Source: Pinus tabuliformis (Eukaryota; Streptophyta; Pinopsida; Pinales; Pinaceae). From it: a stretch of 64,000 nucleotides of DNA. The DNA lies in assembly GCA_031772625.1 (NCBI GenBank), contig CM062819.1, positions 821,725,503 to 821,789,502 on the forward strand, read 5' to 3'. The notes under the pieces were generated by a model. The model did not search any database. It had not been told where the DNA came from and saw only the letters and a program-made list of their open reading frames with translations. Each line of letters begins with the position of its first letter. The stretch's first letter is position 1. The position numbers and the translations under genes are program-made. Of this stretch, positions 1 to 12,689 are shown piece by piece.

Positions 1-537
1 AAAAGGTCTTGGAAGGGTCCTTCTTCACACCCGGACTTGGATCAACCCTCATTCCAGGTAGTCCATCCCTTGGCAAGGTTTCATCGCATCGGAAGATAAA
101 AAACCAAGGCATATACCTACCTCAACAAATCATATCGGTCCTAACATGCTCATGGAAATCAATGGACACTATTGGGTACCAGTGTCCCACAATGGCTCTG
201 CTCTTGAAGTGCTTTACCAGCATACTGCTGATAGTTTCAATTCCTTTGTTGCTGCTAATTCTTGCTATCGATTTCAACCACCCAACTGGGCATGTTCATG
301 CTTCCTGTACCAAGAACATAACTTCCATTAGATTCAAAAATAAATTGAAATAAATTCACATCATACCTCATTAGTAGCTCATTAATAAGGTACTTTTGTA
401 ATCTTATTCGGTACCTGTCACAAGAAGTCAAACTAGCATATTTGACCAAATCAACATGTATAAAAAATATCACATCAGGTTAGCTCAAAACACAACCATC
501 ATAGAACAAAATCATAAATCATATGTAACCATCACAA

Positions 538-605
538 ACCAGAATCATAGATCATAAACAAGAATCATAGATCATAAATCAAAATCATAGATCATAAACT
601 AGAAT
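538..605. repeat. 21-bp tandem repeat, 3 copies
   Basis: Three near-identical copies of a unit of about 21 bp built on AATCATAGATCATAAA lie head to tail. Nothing suggests a function; it is a local duplication in the non-coding interior of element L. Confidence 0.7.
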
Positions 606-959
606 GACAATTCACATGTAATCCTCATATACCGGAATCATAAGTCACATGCATAATAAAACTGAAATACAATACTAATACCTATCCTTCATCAATCCTT
701 ACTTCTGCCTTTGTTCTTTTGTATAGACACCGGATTGGTCGCCACACCCAACAAACACCCAGTGCCTTCTCCTCTACCAGATTCGCATATGCATAGTGTG
801 CATCACACACATACAACCACACCTGACACAAAACACCATGTAGTACATGAACCTACACTTGACATACAATGCATACACCTACAACCAGTGTATAACAAAG
901 TGCATCCATCTATACTCAATGTGCAATACCACCCAATACATGTACCTACACAGAGTACA

Positions 960-1690
960 ACACAACGAGTACACACGCCGCAATACCACGACTCCATGAT
1001 ACACATACATAATACAAATGCCCTCAACACAACATGTATGACATGCACACAATACCACACGTGCACTAGTACCATATGTACAACATGTACACTGCACCAC
1101 CTGCACAACATGTGCACAACATCACCTCTACACGGTGCCACTTGCACAGCGCCACATGTACACTACACCGTTGTACAACGTGTACACAATACCACATGTA
1201 CACAGTACCACATGCATGATGTGTATGCGATACCATATGTACATAACATCACATGCACAACATGTACACAACACAACATGCTCATAGCACCTTATGTACA
1301 ACATGTGCACGACACCACATGCTCACAGCACCACTTGTAAAATCATTCACTCAACACTATATGTACATAGCACCATATGTACAACATGCACGCAACACCA
1401 TGTGTACATAGCACTGCATATCCAACATGTACAAAGCATCATCCGTACACAACACTACATATCCAACATGCACATAGCACCATATGCACACACATTGCAT
1501 ATACATCATGAAGACAATACAATATGTATACAACACCCCATATGCAATATTCACACAACCCTATTTGTGCCATCTTGTACATAACATTGCATAAATAACA
1601 TGTACACATGCTATGTATAGACAACACCACAAGTGCACACATCATAGATACAACATGTGCAACATATACAACATATGCACAAGAATAGTA
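960..1690. repeat. Degenerate CATGTACA-rich minisatellite with 41-bp higher-order period
   Basis: Variants of ACCACATGTACACA and ACATGTGCAC alternate along this block. Between about 1190 and 1345 the spacing of the ACCACATG-like starts alternates 16 and 25 bp, giving a 41-bp composite unit. Many units contain the palindromes ACATGT, ATGCAT or GTGCAC. The same composition, less ordered, continues to about 1690. The repeat lacks stop codons in several frames on both strands, which produces long spurious Cys/His/Thr-rich reading frames that I do not call as genes. Confidence 0.75.
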
Positions 1691-4600
1691 CTACACATCC
1701 AAAACCACATTGTTCTTACCAAGAAACCTTGCTTCCAGTGTCTTATCCATGCTTATTCTAGCATGCCACAGACCACACTTCTTTCACTTTGCTAATGTAT
1801 CCTTCAACATTACCTGACATAACATAAACATAGGCATAATACAAGTATACAATACCAAATCATATCCACATGATACTGACCTCATATATTTGTTGTGACT
1901 ACTCTTCCCAATTGATTCCTCGTAAGACCATGAACCTCTTCATGTCGTTCTCCTGCATAAGAAACCATTCCTCCACAAGAATTATCCCTGACAACCCTGT
2001 TGAACAGTAACATAGATACATGGATACATACATACATATATAAATGTTAGCATAAACAATCATGATCCTGTCAGAGAACGACATACATACATACATGTAT
2101 ATATAAAAATGTTAGCATTAATAATCATGATCCATGACAACCCTGTCAAACATGACATACATACACACTTACATGCATAAAAATCAACATAATCATGATC
2201 ATAGCATAATTACCGGATAACATAAGGTCTAGGTTAAGAGAACTTCCTAATTTATGCAACACATGCACAACATTGGGAACAACAGTTCCCAACACATCCA
2301 AGGCATATGACACCTCAAATCCATTTACTTTACTTTTTTCTTGTTACCTTTCTCATGACTATACTACTACCATCCATTTACCACAATGGACCCAACCAGT
2401 CCAACTGACAGTCATAGTCTTACCTTCCGCTGCACTTACTCGTGGACAGAGCTTCATCTGAGTCGTACATCACCTATCAAGTACCACATAGCTCTCCTCG
2501 AGCTACATTAACTCTCCTCTTTCCCAACCAATTCCCAAGACTCAAAACACAAAAGGAAAGACAAGAAATAAACAACAAGAAGACCACGAAAGCCCATAAC
2601 GATATGACAGTACAACAAAGTGGTAAGGCCTTGCACCAGAGATAAACAAAAGCACAAGACTGGCACCATGACTCAATGCCCATGGTTCCCAAGGAAAGCT
2701 CAACCTGAGCCATCTTCAAGATTTCATGGCAACCTGTATTTCCATGCAACTCCCTGCGTCATGCTACCATAAACACATAATTGTTAATGTATAATTAAGC
2801 ATAATAATACACCAATTACCTCATCTAATTGTGCCAAGCACGTTGCTTGCAACTGAACACATCCATGCCATCTCTCAAGGGACTCCAATCCTTTAACAGA
2901 TCCACCTGTAGCTAAAGACTAGCTAATATACCTGTCAAGTGCATGTTCATGAATATAGCACATATCCACATAATGTCAGACAAAATCAAGGTTAAGAAGA
3001 CTTCCTGTGTGCAAAGCACTCATTTGTTTGAAATTAGGGTTTCCAAACATAGCCAAAGGAATTCTTGCCCAATTCCTTTCTTTTACCTTTTTACCTTGTT
3101 GGAATCGAGGCTTACTATATGTTGTCACACCACCCAACTGTTAGTTATATAGACACATCAACTATTACCTTGTCATGCTAATACCAAGCATGTTACCCTA
3201 CAACTTCTCACACATGTCAACCACATGTTCCAAATATCAAGACAATCATATCTATTAATTTGAAATCAATTGTTACCAAGACTAACAATCATGTCATAAT
3301 CAATATTCAACTCATAGTCATCAGTCATAATATTACAACCATCACCTACTATACTCAAGTACATATCAACTGTCTCAACACATATATTTTAGTACAATCA
3401 TCTTAAAACAAGATCATTTAAACACATACTCGTATTATGCAATTCATCAAACTTTCACACCATGTTAAATAAATCAACTAGATGACATAATCAACAGTCA
3501 AGCACCAAATATATGACATAAGAAATTGATTAACCTTAATGTATCTCAGGGGAGGTGATCTTGTCTGCACAATCAATCTAGTTAGCACGATATAGCTTTA
3601 CAACACATCAGCTCAAGCACTCATAACAATATCTAACTAACATGTTCACATCATAAAATCATACACATGCAAAGTCAATCTATATTAGTATGACACCATC
3701 TCACAAATATGTCGGTTCATACCTGAATATCGCAATCATAACCATCTGCATAGGTCAAACCAGGTTAACAAAATACATATAACATCAAGATCTTCAAGTC
3801 AGTGAACATAACCATCATGCATATGACCAATCCGAATTATAACATCAATATCTCAATGAAAGGACCATAATCATCAAGTTAATAGCATATAACAACAATA
3901 AGCTATATATCATACTCATCAGCAACATACAACATAATCATCAGGTTATCTAATATAAAACAACAATAGCAATGCATACAACTGCATGTTACTATCATTC
4001 TTGACTATCTGTCACATGTGCATATAACCACACTAATCGTCTAAAATCTATCATGAATGTAACCATAACATCAAATACATGTTCATAAACCTAATGTATA
4101 TAACCCTAATGCATATAATAATCCTTAACTTACATACATGCATGCCAAACATACACTACATGTATGACGATCTTCTCTTATCCCAAAATCTATTGCTGCA
4201 ACCTCATTGTGATGATATGCATCCCTTGCTCTATCTCAACTAGCTCATTAGCATCATAACAACCAATAACATCATGATGACCTAAATTGCATAAAATGAC
4301 TTCACAAGGCATATTTGACCTAGTATACATGCATAATCATAGCCATGACCATACATGCATAACAACAACCATTACTCCATTGTACACATTGCCACATGCA
4401 ACCAACAATATGCATAAGCAATGCCAAATCAACTACACTTACACATAAATGCATGTAGTCGAACATAAGCGATCAATTCTTGTAATCAACCTACAAGAGC
4501 AATACATGTAATCAAAATATTAAAAAATGTAACCTAACATACAAGGGTGTAAGTAGGTATCATGAAATCAACATGTAAGCAACATATAATTCATACACAG

Positions 4601-4895
4601 TTAGTCACATGTTCCAAAAATTAAGACATCGTGTCTATTAATTTGAAATCAACATTCACCAATACTAACAACCTATAAGCATACCCCCTTACTATCCATG
4701 GTCCACACTAAGGTAGAAGGAGGAAGCTACTATAATGGCCCGATCTCCAATGTCCAAAGCTCTACTAAACTTAACCACACTTGAAAAGAAATTGATTTTC
4801 ATTTCTCATACATTTGGTATGAGATTAAGTCAAAACATTGCACCTATTCCATTTGTAACATAATAAATAAAAATATGCAACTTTTCCATTTCCTT

Positions 4896-4966
4896 ACATG
4901 CAAATTTTCAAATTCCTTGCATGCAACCTTTCAAATTCCCTACATGCAACTCTTCAAATTATTTGC
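4896..4966. repeat. 23-bp tandem repeat, 3 copies
   Basis: Three copies of a unit of about 23 bp, CATGCAA followed by a T-rich segment and TTCAAATT, lie in tandem. Related pieces (CATTTTCTTCAAACAA) recur at 5036-5130. It is non-coding. Confidence 0.6.
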
Positions 4967-5479
4967 ATGAAAATAGGCATAGATCAACTACATCCATATT
5001 ATCATACTACAATATTATCCCATCCAAAAAAAATAACATTTTCTTCAAACAATTACCATACTTTTACATTTTCTTCAAACAACTAATATATTATTACATT
5101 TGCATGTAAGCATTTCTTCAAACACTTTACATGAAAACTAATATAGCAAACTATTTGCATACAAGTAAGCATATATCAACTACAGTAATACTATTACACA
5201 TAAATACTATCCCCAACCATAAACAACATACTCATTGGGCCATTTTATCAAACAGTTTGTATGCAATTAATCATTGAACCATTTAAGCATTTCATCAAAC
5301 ACTTTGCATGCAAACTAATATAGTGAATGGTTCAATGCATATATCCTAAACTATAGTAGTAGAAGTTATGGAAACTGAACCATATGATCAGTGATATTCT
5401 CCCTCACTATGATTCAAGTTTCAACTTCTGAGATTTCATAGATGAAAAGTTATAACAAAAATACCAACACAATCATATT

Positions 5480-6060
5480 TGGTGCACAATTCTAGGAGTA
5501 TCCATAAATCTAGACTTCCACTAGCCATATCTCCTAAAATATAGCGAATAAATGTCTGAAATTTTTATCACAATATTAGTGGGATTTCCTCTCATTGTGG
5601 AAAAAATTTCAGCTCCCGAGAGTGCCCAGAAGAAAATTTATAATAAATTTAATGTTAGCGTGACCTGTTTGAGTCCTGATTTTAGGAGCATTCAGAAGGC
5701 TTGACTTCCCCTACTCATATCTCCTAAACTATTGCGACCCAATATTTGAAATTCATAATCCGTGGTATTTCCCCTCAATCTGGAAATTTTTTCAGCTTCT
5801 GAAAGCCTACAGAAGATGAGTTATTTCAGAAATTCCAACATGACCTGTTTAAAGGTGCATTCAAGAAGGTCATCTTCCTTAGATCATAATTCCTAAAGTA
5901 TTGTGAACCAATCTCTGAAATTTTTACCACATTATCAGTGGGATTTACCTTCAATATGGACAAATTTTGAACCTCTTATATTTCACGGAAGAAAAATTAT
6001 AACAGATATGACAGAAAGGTCTAAAATTTAACCTTTATTCTTCATTTCACCTATGACAGA
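5480..6060 (-). repeat. Leader-repeat modules of element L (about 3 copies)
   Basis: Just downstream of the primer-binding site, in minus orientation, three related modules of about 165-190 bp begin near 5511, 5702 and 5868 on the plus strand. Each carries a CATATCTCCTAAA-like motif, then TCTGAAATTTTTA, then GTGGGATTT. A very similar module lies in the untranslated leader of the unrelated-looking chromovirus G2 (about 48330-48560). The modules are non-coding and occupy the 5' leader position. Confidence 0.65.
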
Positions 6061-6088
6061 GCCCATCCAGTCCAAGTGTTTGAACCAT

Positions 6089-6100
6089 GCTCTGATACCA
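6089..6100 (-). other. Primer-binding site of element L (tRNA-iMet type)
   Basis: Read on the minus strand this is TGGTATCAGAGC, the standard plant primer site complementary to the 3' end of initiator tRNA-Met. It starts three bases inside the LTR edge at 6104, which fixes both the LTR boundary and the minus orientation of the element. Confidence 0.85.
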
Positions 6101-6103
6101 CTA

Positions 6104-7645
6104 TGTAACAACCTCTGGGGTAAATGTGCATATAAAAAAACATAATAGGAACATAAATACAATAAACATATCACCCGTCAAAATCCATATATATATATCA
6201 GTACATTTGCACATGAAAATCAAGAGAATGGATTTTTTCATTAATAAATGCAATGAACCAACCGGAGATGGGACTACCACGTTCCACCCAACCATAGATT
6301 GGCTGAGCCAATTCTCTCTTCAGCCAATCACCCTTGTGCCATATTCCAAGAATGAATGTGGGATATCATAGAACATATCAATCAAAACTCATCTAGGGCT
6401 TCTAGAGGCCACCCACCTCAACCCATCAAACAGTGATTCCACCTCACGATCGGACATCACCAAAAACCATCATCATATTGGTCTCCATCCAAGCCTTCTA
6501 GGGCTTCTAGAGTGTTTTTCCAACCAAGGCTTCTAGAACTAGTAACTCAACCCATAGCTTATAGAGGGCTTCCAGAGCGTTTGTCCAACCAAGGCTTCCA
6601 GAACTAGTAACTCAACCCACAACTTATATAGGGCTTCCAAAGCATTTTTCCAACCAAGTCTTCCAGGACTAGTAACTCAACCCACCAAGGGCTTCAAGAG
6701 CGTTTGTCCAACTAGGGTTTCCAGGACTAGTAACTAAACCCAAGCTGTTACAAGGATTCCAGAGCGTTTGTTCAACCAGGGCTTCCAGGACTAGTAACTC
6801 AACCCAAGCTGTTATAGGGCTTCCAAAGCATTTGTTCAACTAGGGCTTCCAGGACTAATAACTCAACCCAAGCTAAGGAAACATGAGAACCGACAAAAAC
6901 AAAGCAATGAAAGTAAACCCACAATCACCAGGGCTATCCACGAAATGGCAAGGCTAGGCAATCCTCCATGTCCATGATAGATCACAACCATGAAACCACA
7001 TGCATGTGCCATGCATGCCAAAACTAGTGAATAAATCGTACATGCAACTCGATACTTACAAGCAAATATGATGTAGTTGTTGATGTTGATGCCTTATTGC
7101 ACTTTCATGCTCTTCATTTTCCTTTTTCTCCAAGAATCCAAGTATGCCACACCCTCCAAGAGTGTTCCAAGAAAACTCGAAGTATCCAAGAGTATGAGAG
7201 AGAGAGAGAGAATAATGAGAGAGCTCCAAAGCTAAACTGACCAAGTCTTCACTCTAAAAGGAAGAAGCTTGCCAACTGATACTCAGAAGCCTTTTTATGA
7301 ATGAGGCCTATATTTTCTTCATTTTCCTCCTCACATGCAATCTGTGACATTTCACCTCCTTTTTCTCTTAACTTCCATAATTTTCCTTCGTTTCCTCCTC
7401 ACATCCAACCTGTGACCTTTCACCTCCTTTTTCTCCTATTTTCCATTATTTTCATAAATAAATGTGTCAAAATTCCTTTTTGTCTCTTTAATGCCTTAGC
7501 CATTGCCTTTGCCAATTTCCTTAACCATAAACAACCAAATGAACACCCACTAGGATGTCCTACCCACCATTCAGCTTGGAGTACATGTCCCATCATCCGT
7601 GGTATTTATATATTTTTACATGGAATTGTCACAAGGGTTGTTACA
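6104..7645 (-). repeat. 5' LTR of element L (1,542 bp)
   Basis: The segment begins TGTAACAACC and ends GGTTGTTACA, a perfect 10-bp terminal inverted repeat of the TG...CA type. It lies directly against the primer-binding site. It contains a 64-bp tandem array (6483-6885) and a doubled segment of about 72 bp (about 7310-7450). A weak TATA-like CATAAAAAGG lies on the minus strand near 7289-7298. The five bases beyond the outer end are GAGAG; the matching copy on the other flank is outside the window. No coding content is seen. Confidence 0.8.
6483..6885. repeat. 64-bp tandem array inside LTR L, 6 copies
   Basis: Six copies of GGCTTCCAG(A)ACTAGTAACTCAACCCA plus a variable AGCTTATAGG-like spacer occur with ACTAGTAACT starts near 6538, 6603, 6668, 6726, 6790 and 6854, a spacing of 58-65 bp. 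The array lies in the half of the LTR nearer the primer site, so probably in R/U5. No protein frame is conserved across the units. Confidence 0.85.
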
Positions 7646-8550
7646 GAGAGGATTCATGAATAGATCCTGGAATATTTTTAATGAGATTAAGTTGGATCTC
7701 ATCGATAGGAAGAGATTTTTTACCAACTTGATTTTCAAGTTGTCTTATTTCAACGGGATTTATGGGAGCTTCGAAAGCAGGAAAACTTGGTTCGTTTCCT
7801 GCAAACTCTCTTCATTACCTAAATTATTAATGGAAAAAATTTCATTAGGTGATGAAGCTGAAGGAGGATGAGGAATTTCACAGGCGAAACCTTCCTCCTT
7901 AAAGGCTTGAGACTTTTCGTGACTCACAAAAGTTGGCAAGATAAAACTCGGGATAAGATTTGGCTTATTTGTAACTTGCAAATTACCATAATCAACATTA
8001 ATTTCATATTCAAATTGTTGCAAAGAAAGGCAAACCAATCGTCGAAAATTTTCATCCAAGTACATCTAATCCACATCTCTCTCATGAAATTGATAACAAA
8101 GAGGCACAAACCTATCAACAAAATATTTCGATGATTCTTGTGGTTTCCATCTAAGCTCATTGATCCTTTTAAACAAACTTTTTCAAATGTACCTGTCAAA
8201 AGCATAATGAAGCTCTTTGATGAATCGCTCAAACTTAATGGATAGATGTATCTGGTAAGGTTTTGTGCCATTATTTAACTCGACATTCAAGTGTACGGGT
8301 GAAAAGTATGCATGTGACATCTTGACTATATACTTCATTAGAAAGACAGATTTGGAGAAATTGAAGTGTATGTTCTAATACAAAGATTTCACCCTCGCCA
8401 TCAAACTTATTCTACAACAAGTGATGAACTATTTCCATGGGGATTGAAAGATTCAGACTTTTAGAAAAACAATTCGGGATTAATATTTGGGACATAGCGA
8501 TTTGAAGATATGATGTTAATATAGGAGCTCCACAGGCTATCTTTGTCATG
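7646..8550 (-). pseudogene. Ty3/gypsy gag fragment (F0)
   Basis: Minus-strand frames at about 7760-8271 contain a capsid-like stretch: an aromatic-rich helix, then YFVDRFVPLCYQFHE. This resembles the retrotransposon gag segment in which a tract of polar residues is followed by F..RF..L...F. The reading frame is broken by stops and shifts, and there is no zinc knuckle or pol. The left side is cut by the LTR of element L at 7645, so this is an older element into which L inserted. A primer-site-like sequence follows at 8551-8569. Family assignment is by pattern only. Confidence 0.45.
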
Positions 8551-9560
8551 TGGCCCTCCTAGTGCCAAATCTATTGATGGCAAAAAATGCCCCGCTAATA
8601 TTTAGGGGGTCTCCTCGATGTGAAATCCCAATTAGACCTCACATTGTTTAGGATAGGAGCCCCATCCGATATCTGGACCCAATTTCCATCATTAATGTTT
8701 TGTTGTTGGTTGAAAAATGTGTAAATGTTAGTGTGAGGACATGAAAGAAATGCCCAAAGAATAGGGATGATATTAGCCCATGGTTAACAAAATCACAAAT
8801 CAATGTACAAGAATAATGCAACAAAATAATAAGAAAAAGTACATCTCAAAGAGGAGTTTGTTAGCCAAAACTATCTAAGCCATACAACTAAGAGAGTGTT
8901 AGAGGCTAATTGCAAAATAGTTCACAATAAATTACTAGCATTAAAATTGAATAAAAGAGAAGCGATTTGAAAGCAAACACATGTGCAACAACTATGAACT
9001 AGTTCATAAACATATTGCCTGAATGAAAACACATGTACAAACAAAATGGAAATATCGGATAGCTTATACATCCACTATGAAGATGCATGGTAATCAATGT
9101 TGTTATTCATGTTGCAAATTCAATGTACATGTCAAGAAATTCCATCAAGTCCCATTAGTGGAACATGGGTTGCTCATACCGTTTGCAAGACAAAACCCTA
9201 GCCTCACTACCACCAACCCTATTATCTTCCAAGAGTTGAGTGCCTCTATCTCCTTAAGCACAACTCATCTATCTAATTCTATCCTAGCTCCAATTCTAAA
9301 GTCCCTTACAAACGAGGCATGAGGGTGTATTTATAGAAATGAGGTGACCTTTCACCTACCCTCATGACTCTTGATCTTCTTCTTTACTCTCTAATGTCTA
9401 ATGACTTTTACATGATTTCACCATTTTCATAATATGAAAAAATGATATTTACAACAAAAGGAAAGTTATGAGGCATCCACAGGTGCTTTGGACCAAACTT
9501 TTATTGTATTGGGAGAGACAAGAATGTTGTTCAAAACATTGAGATGATCATGGAAGCTTT
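8551..9560 (-). repeat. Possible primer site and 5' LTR of fragment F0
   Basis: Minus-strand bases from about 8569 read TTTGGCACTAGGAGGGCC, similar to a primer-site type often seen in plant gypsy elements. About 5 bp outside it the plus strand has TGATGGCAAAAAATGCC, a possible LTR end containing a GGCA...TGCC palindrome. A minus-strand TATA box at 9331-9345 would fit U3/R of the same LTR. The outer end is not resolved: a CCATCA at 8694 would give a 121-bp LTR, and other TG...CA choices exist to about 9560. Confidence 0.3.
9331..9345 (-). promoter_or_regulatory. TATA box, probably of an LTR promoter
   Basis: The minus strand reads TTCTATAAATACACCC, a strong plant TATA-box match, followed downstream by GC-richer sequence as in an LTR R region. 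It lies in a non-coding region beside a decayed gypsy fragment, so an LTR promoter is more likely than a gene promoter. Confidence 0.45.
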
Positions 9561-12500
9561 TACGAAACCTATCAATTTTGTTGTTGCATTGACTATTAAC
9601 CAACACTAGTAACCAGTAAGTTTCATACATGGTGTAAAAACATGCAGAATTTCATAGTGCTACCCTGCATATCCATTGAATTAACATGCCAACTATTTTT
9701 GTACAACACCTCCATGAATCAACACCAAACTAACATTCTAGGTCATGATTTGGTTGATTGTGATGTCTTAAGGTTCAAAGGATTATCATCTCTACACAAC
9801 AGTCATCCATTGAACCTTTGTGCCAATCCTTTTACCTCTACCAGCATAGATTCAAAGGTTCTAGAATCCCTAGGTGCCATTGTCTACTGGTGAAATGCAT
9901 TGCCTAATTCTATATGCTTTTCCTTCCTTTCTTTGGTTGTTTTTCCATGATTAACAACTTCTAGTTATTTGCTCTGCCCAATTTTTGAGCTTCCTAGAGT
10001 ATGGGGAGGGATGTTCATATCCATTTCATATTTCAAGGAACTGATCATTGCTAAACACATGAATATCTCAATAACTTGTTCCAAGTTTCTCTATTTAATG
10101 TCAAGATGATAATTGTTGATCACACTAACAAGTGCCTCCTCCACCACTTTTGTAATTTCATTCAAAATTTGCAATACATGGCATAGTGGTGTTATTGGCT
10201 TCATTATGATGTAAATATTTTGTTGTGTAGATTTTAACACTTCATTATTCTCACCTTCTATATTTTCTCAATTTAATTGGCAGAACCTTCAACACCTGAC
10301 ATACAAGTGGATTTGTATTTTTCTTGTGTAAGAGAACCAACATTTTTCCATGTTATTCATCGCTTAATGAATTTTCTGCAATAACAAATGGACTATTCAA
10401 ACCACAATTGGATGTTTTCTTTGATATTTTTCCATTTATGGTTTTCTCATCAGACTTGGATACCTCTACTATTCCATTGCATGATGCAAAAGGTACACTG
10501 AGATATTTTTTAGTTTGCACAACTAGGAATAATTTTCATTTTTGCAATTGAAACTTCTAGAACCATCCTTTGCAAATGCATAAGATAATCTATCCATTAA
10601 CATATTGTTATATATCCATTATTTTTAGTAAGTCTTTGGAACTAATGTTCTATAACTAAAGTTCCCATATCCTTGGATTTGTCTATGGAAGGTGCCCTAA
10701 AAGGAGCTTGAGGTTTTCTGGGGGGTAATGCGATCCTTTTCAAATATTTAAAAGACTAATATTATCCCATCAACCATATAAAATTCTGGACCTATTAATA
10801 TCATGAAGAGTTAATATTGGAAGAAGTTGATATACTTGTGATGCACCACTAGTCACATTTGAAACATAGCTTTTGTGCCCCAGAGAAGCTAGGATTGTAA
10901 ATCTCAAACTTCTTTGTTTCAAGATGAACTCCATCAAACTCCATTGTTTGAGTTTTATAATAATATTTACTCCCCACGCATTTAAAAACCAGTCCTACTT
11001 CCTTCTATTGTATCTGGAATAGACTCATCTTCAAAAATTTGGACAAAATATGAACCTCCAGTCTTTTCAGCACGTGGAAATGATTTTCATCCATTTTACA
11101 ATGAGAACCTCCAACGTTTTCATGGTTACCATTAAGGATTGCAATATCTATAGATATCTGATATGAAGAACTATCTTTAGAATGTAAATCATTTGTTTGA
11201 ATTTGGATCTCATCCATTACGAGAAGAACCTTTGTTTTTTATGAGATAACTTTAGAGCCCACTATGCACCATCCATAAACATTCCAGGTTCCAACAGATT
11301 GCTTAAAGGCAAGAAGCTACGATTTGGTGAATTAAGTTGTATGTTATATTTATACTTTATCATAGGTCACAAATTCAAAGTACAGTGAAAGTCGCAATTT
11401 TAGTTTACAGTGTAAATAAAAAATCTAAATTCTAGTATGATTCACATGTTCAGATGGTAGTGTTGGAATTTGTTTTAGTCGCAAATTCAAGCCAAAATCT
11501 AGTCGCAAATTAGAATTTTGAGCAAGTCGCGGATTTCTAGTTCTAGGTTGGTCACATTTTTAAATTCCAATGCCACACAAACAATGGGTGTGATTTATTA
11601 CTGGAATATAAGTCTCCCATGCCAGTCGCAAATCTGATTCTTAAAGGCGATGATTTGTAATGGAAATGGAGCTTGTAATTGTGATTTGCAACCAAAGGAA
11701 GTGTTCCAATCACGCCTTCAAACCACAATAGCTTTGAGCAAAATCTAGAACCACAATTTTCACTTTTGGGAGAAGAGGTCTCCTTTGCATGTGAATCATA
11801 GGGTCGAATGGGATGAATAGGATTCAAAAACACTTTGCAGGGGTCTCAACCAATCCATCATACAGATTCAACCACAACACACACACACTCTTATCCTCAA
11901 ATGAATTCATACACCATATGATTCCACCCACACCCATCAATTTATATGAATGTGATCAAATAACTTATGTGATTCCACCCAACACATTTATATGATTTCA
12001 TCCACAATTTGCATGAGTATGATTTCATGGAGTTGGGGCATCAAAATGCTTAAATGTGGGTTAAATTCATGGAAATAATTTTTGTATGGGGAGGGATGGG
12101 TGAGAGTTCAAGAGAAAAGTAGCTAGGACCATGAATTTGAGACAAGATAGGGCGCATCTGCAATAATACAGTTTAGGAAATCAAAGGAGATGTCAAAGGG
12201 AAATATTTCATGGTTGAAAGCAGAGAAAATGAGAAGAAATGTGTGTTAAAGATATAAGTATTTAGGGATGGGTTAGATGAATAAATTAGGTTCCTGGTTA
12301 ATGAGACGAAAGGGGATATTGGGGTATGATGGGGTCGCAGTTGAAGATTGGGGTATGGATTTGTCACATGCGATGGAGGCAGTATTAGTCGCAAAATGAA
12401 ATTTTAGATGGCAGTCACAAGTCATTGTGAACTAGAAATGTGATTTGGGACAAAAGAGGGTAAGATGCTCAAGGTTAGTCACAAATCACACTTTCGAATG

Positions 12501-12689
12501 CTAAGAAGACTAGCATTGCTAGTTGTGACTCTGACTTACGACAGAGGCAGGGAAACACAAGTTAAATGTTTAAAGCTAGGCTTTCCATGGTGCAATGGAA
12601 CCATAGGTAGGCCAAAGGAGAGTTTCAATATTAGAAAATCATAAGAAAATGAGCCTGAGGAATATTCCAAGTGGAGGGGAATCCAAACT
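9561..12689. other. Non-coding stretch with dispersed GTCGCAAAT motif
   Basis: No recognisable domain is seen in any frame. From about 11380 to 12540 the word GTCGCAAAT or a near variant (GTCACAAAT, GTCGCAATT, GTCGCGGAT) recurs roughly ten times at irregular spacing on the plus strand, sometimes preceded by TA or A. This suggests an old LTR or other repeat assembled from a short motif. No borders or target duplications could be fixed. Confidence 0.45.

Larger units (their letters stand above)
1..6103 (-). mobile_element. Non-coding interior of LTR element L
   Basis: This AT-rich stretch lies downstream, in minus orientation, of a clear primer-binding site (6089-6100) and LTR (6104-7645), so it reads as the interior of a minus-strand LTR element whose 3' LTR lies left of the window. 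I find no gag, protease, RT, integrase or RNase H motif on either strand. The content is short tandem repeats and long A/C-rich, CATG-rich sequence. A related 70-bp segment occurs twice, near 3220-3297 and 4602-4676. That fits a large non-autonomous derivative (LARD-like) or an element whose coding part was replaced. A second LTR could not be seen, so the full size is unknown. The assignment is inference from the LTR/PBS geometry. Confidence 0.5.

Noticed and set aside
711-1340. A 209-codon plus-strand frame rich in Cys, His and Thr, looking like a metal-binding protein
   Set aside because: It lies in a degenerate minisatellite that is also open on the minus strand (803-1147, 1128-1310). The apparent composition follows from the CATGTACA repeat, not from protein conservation.
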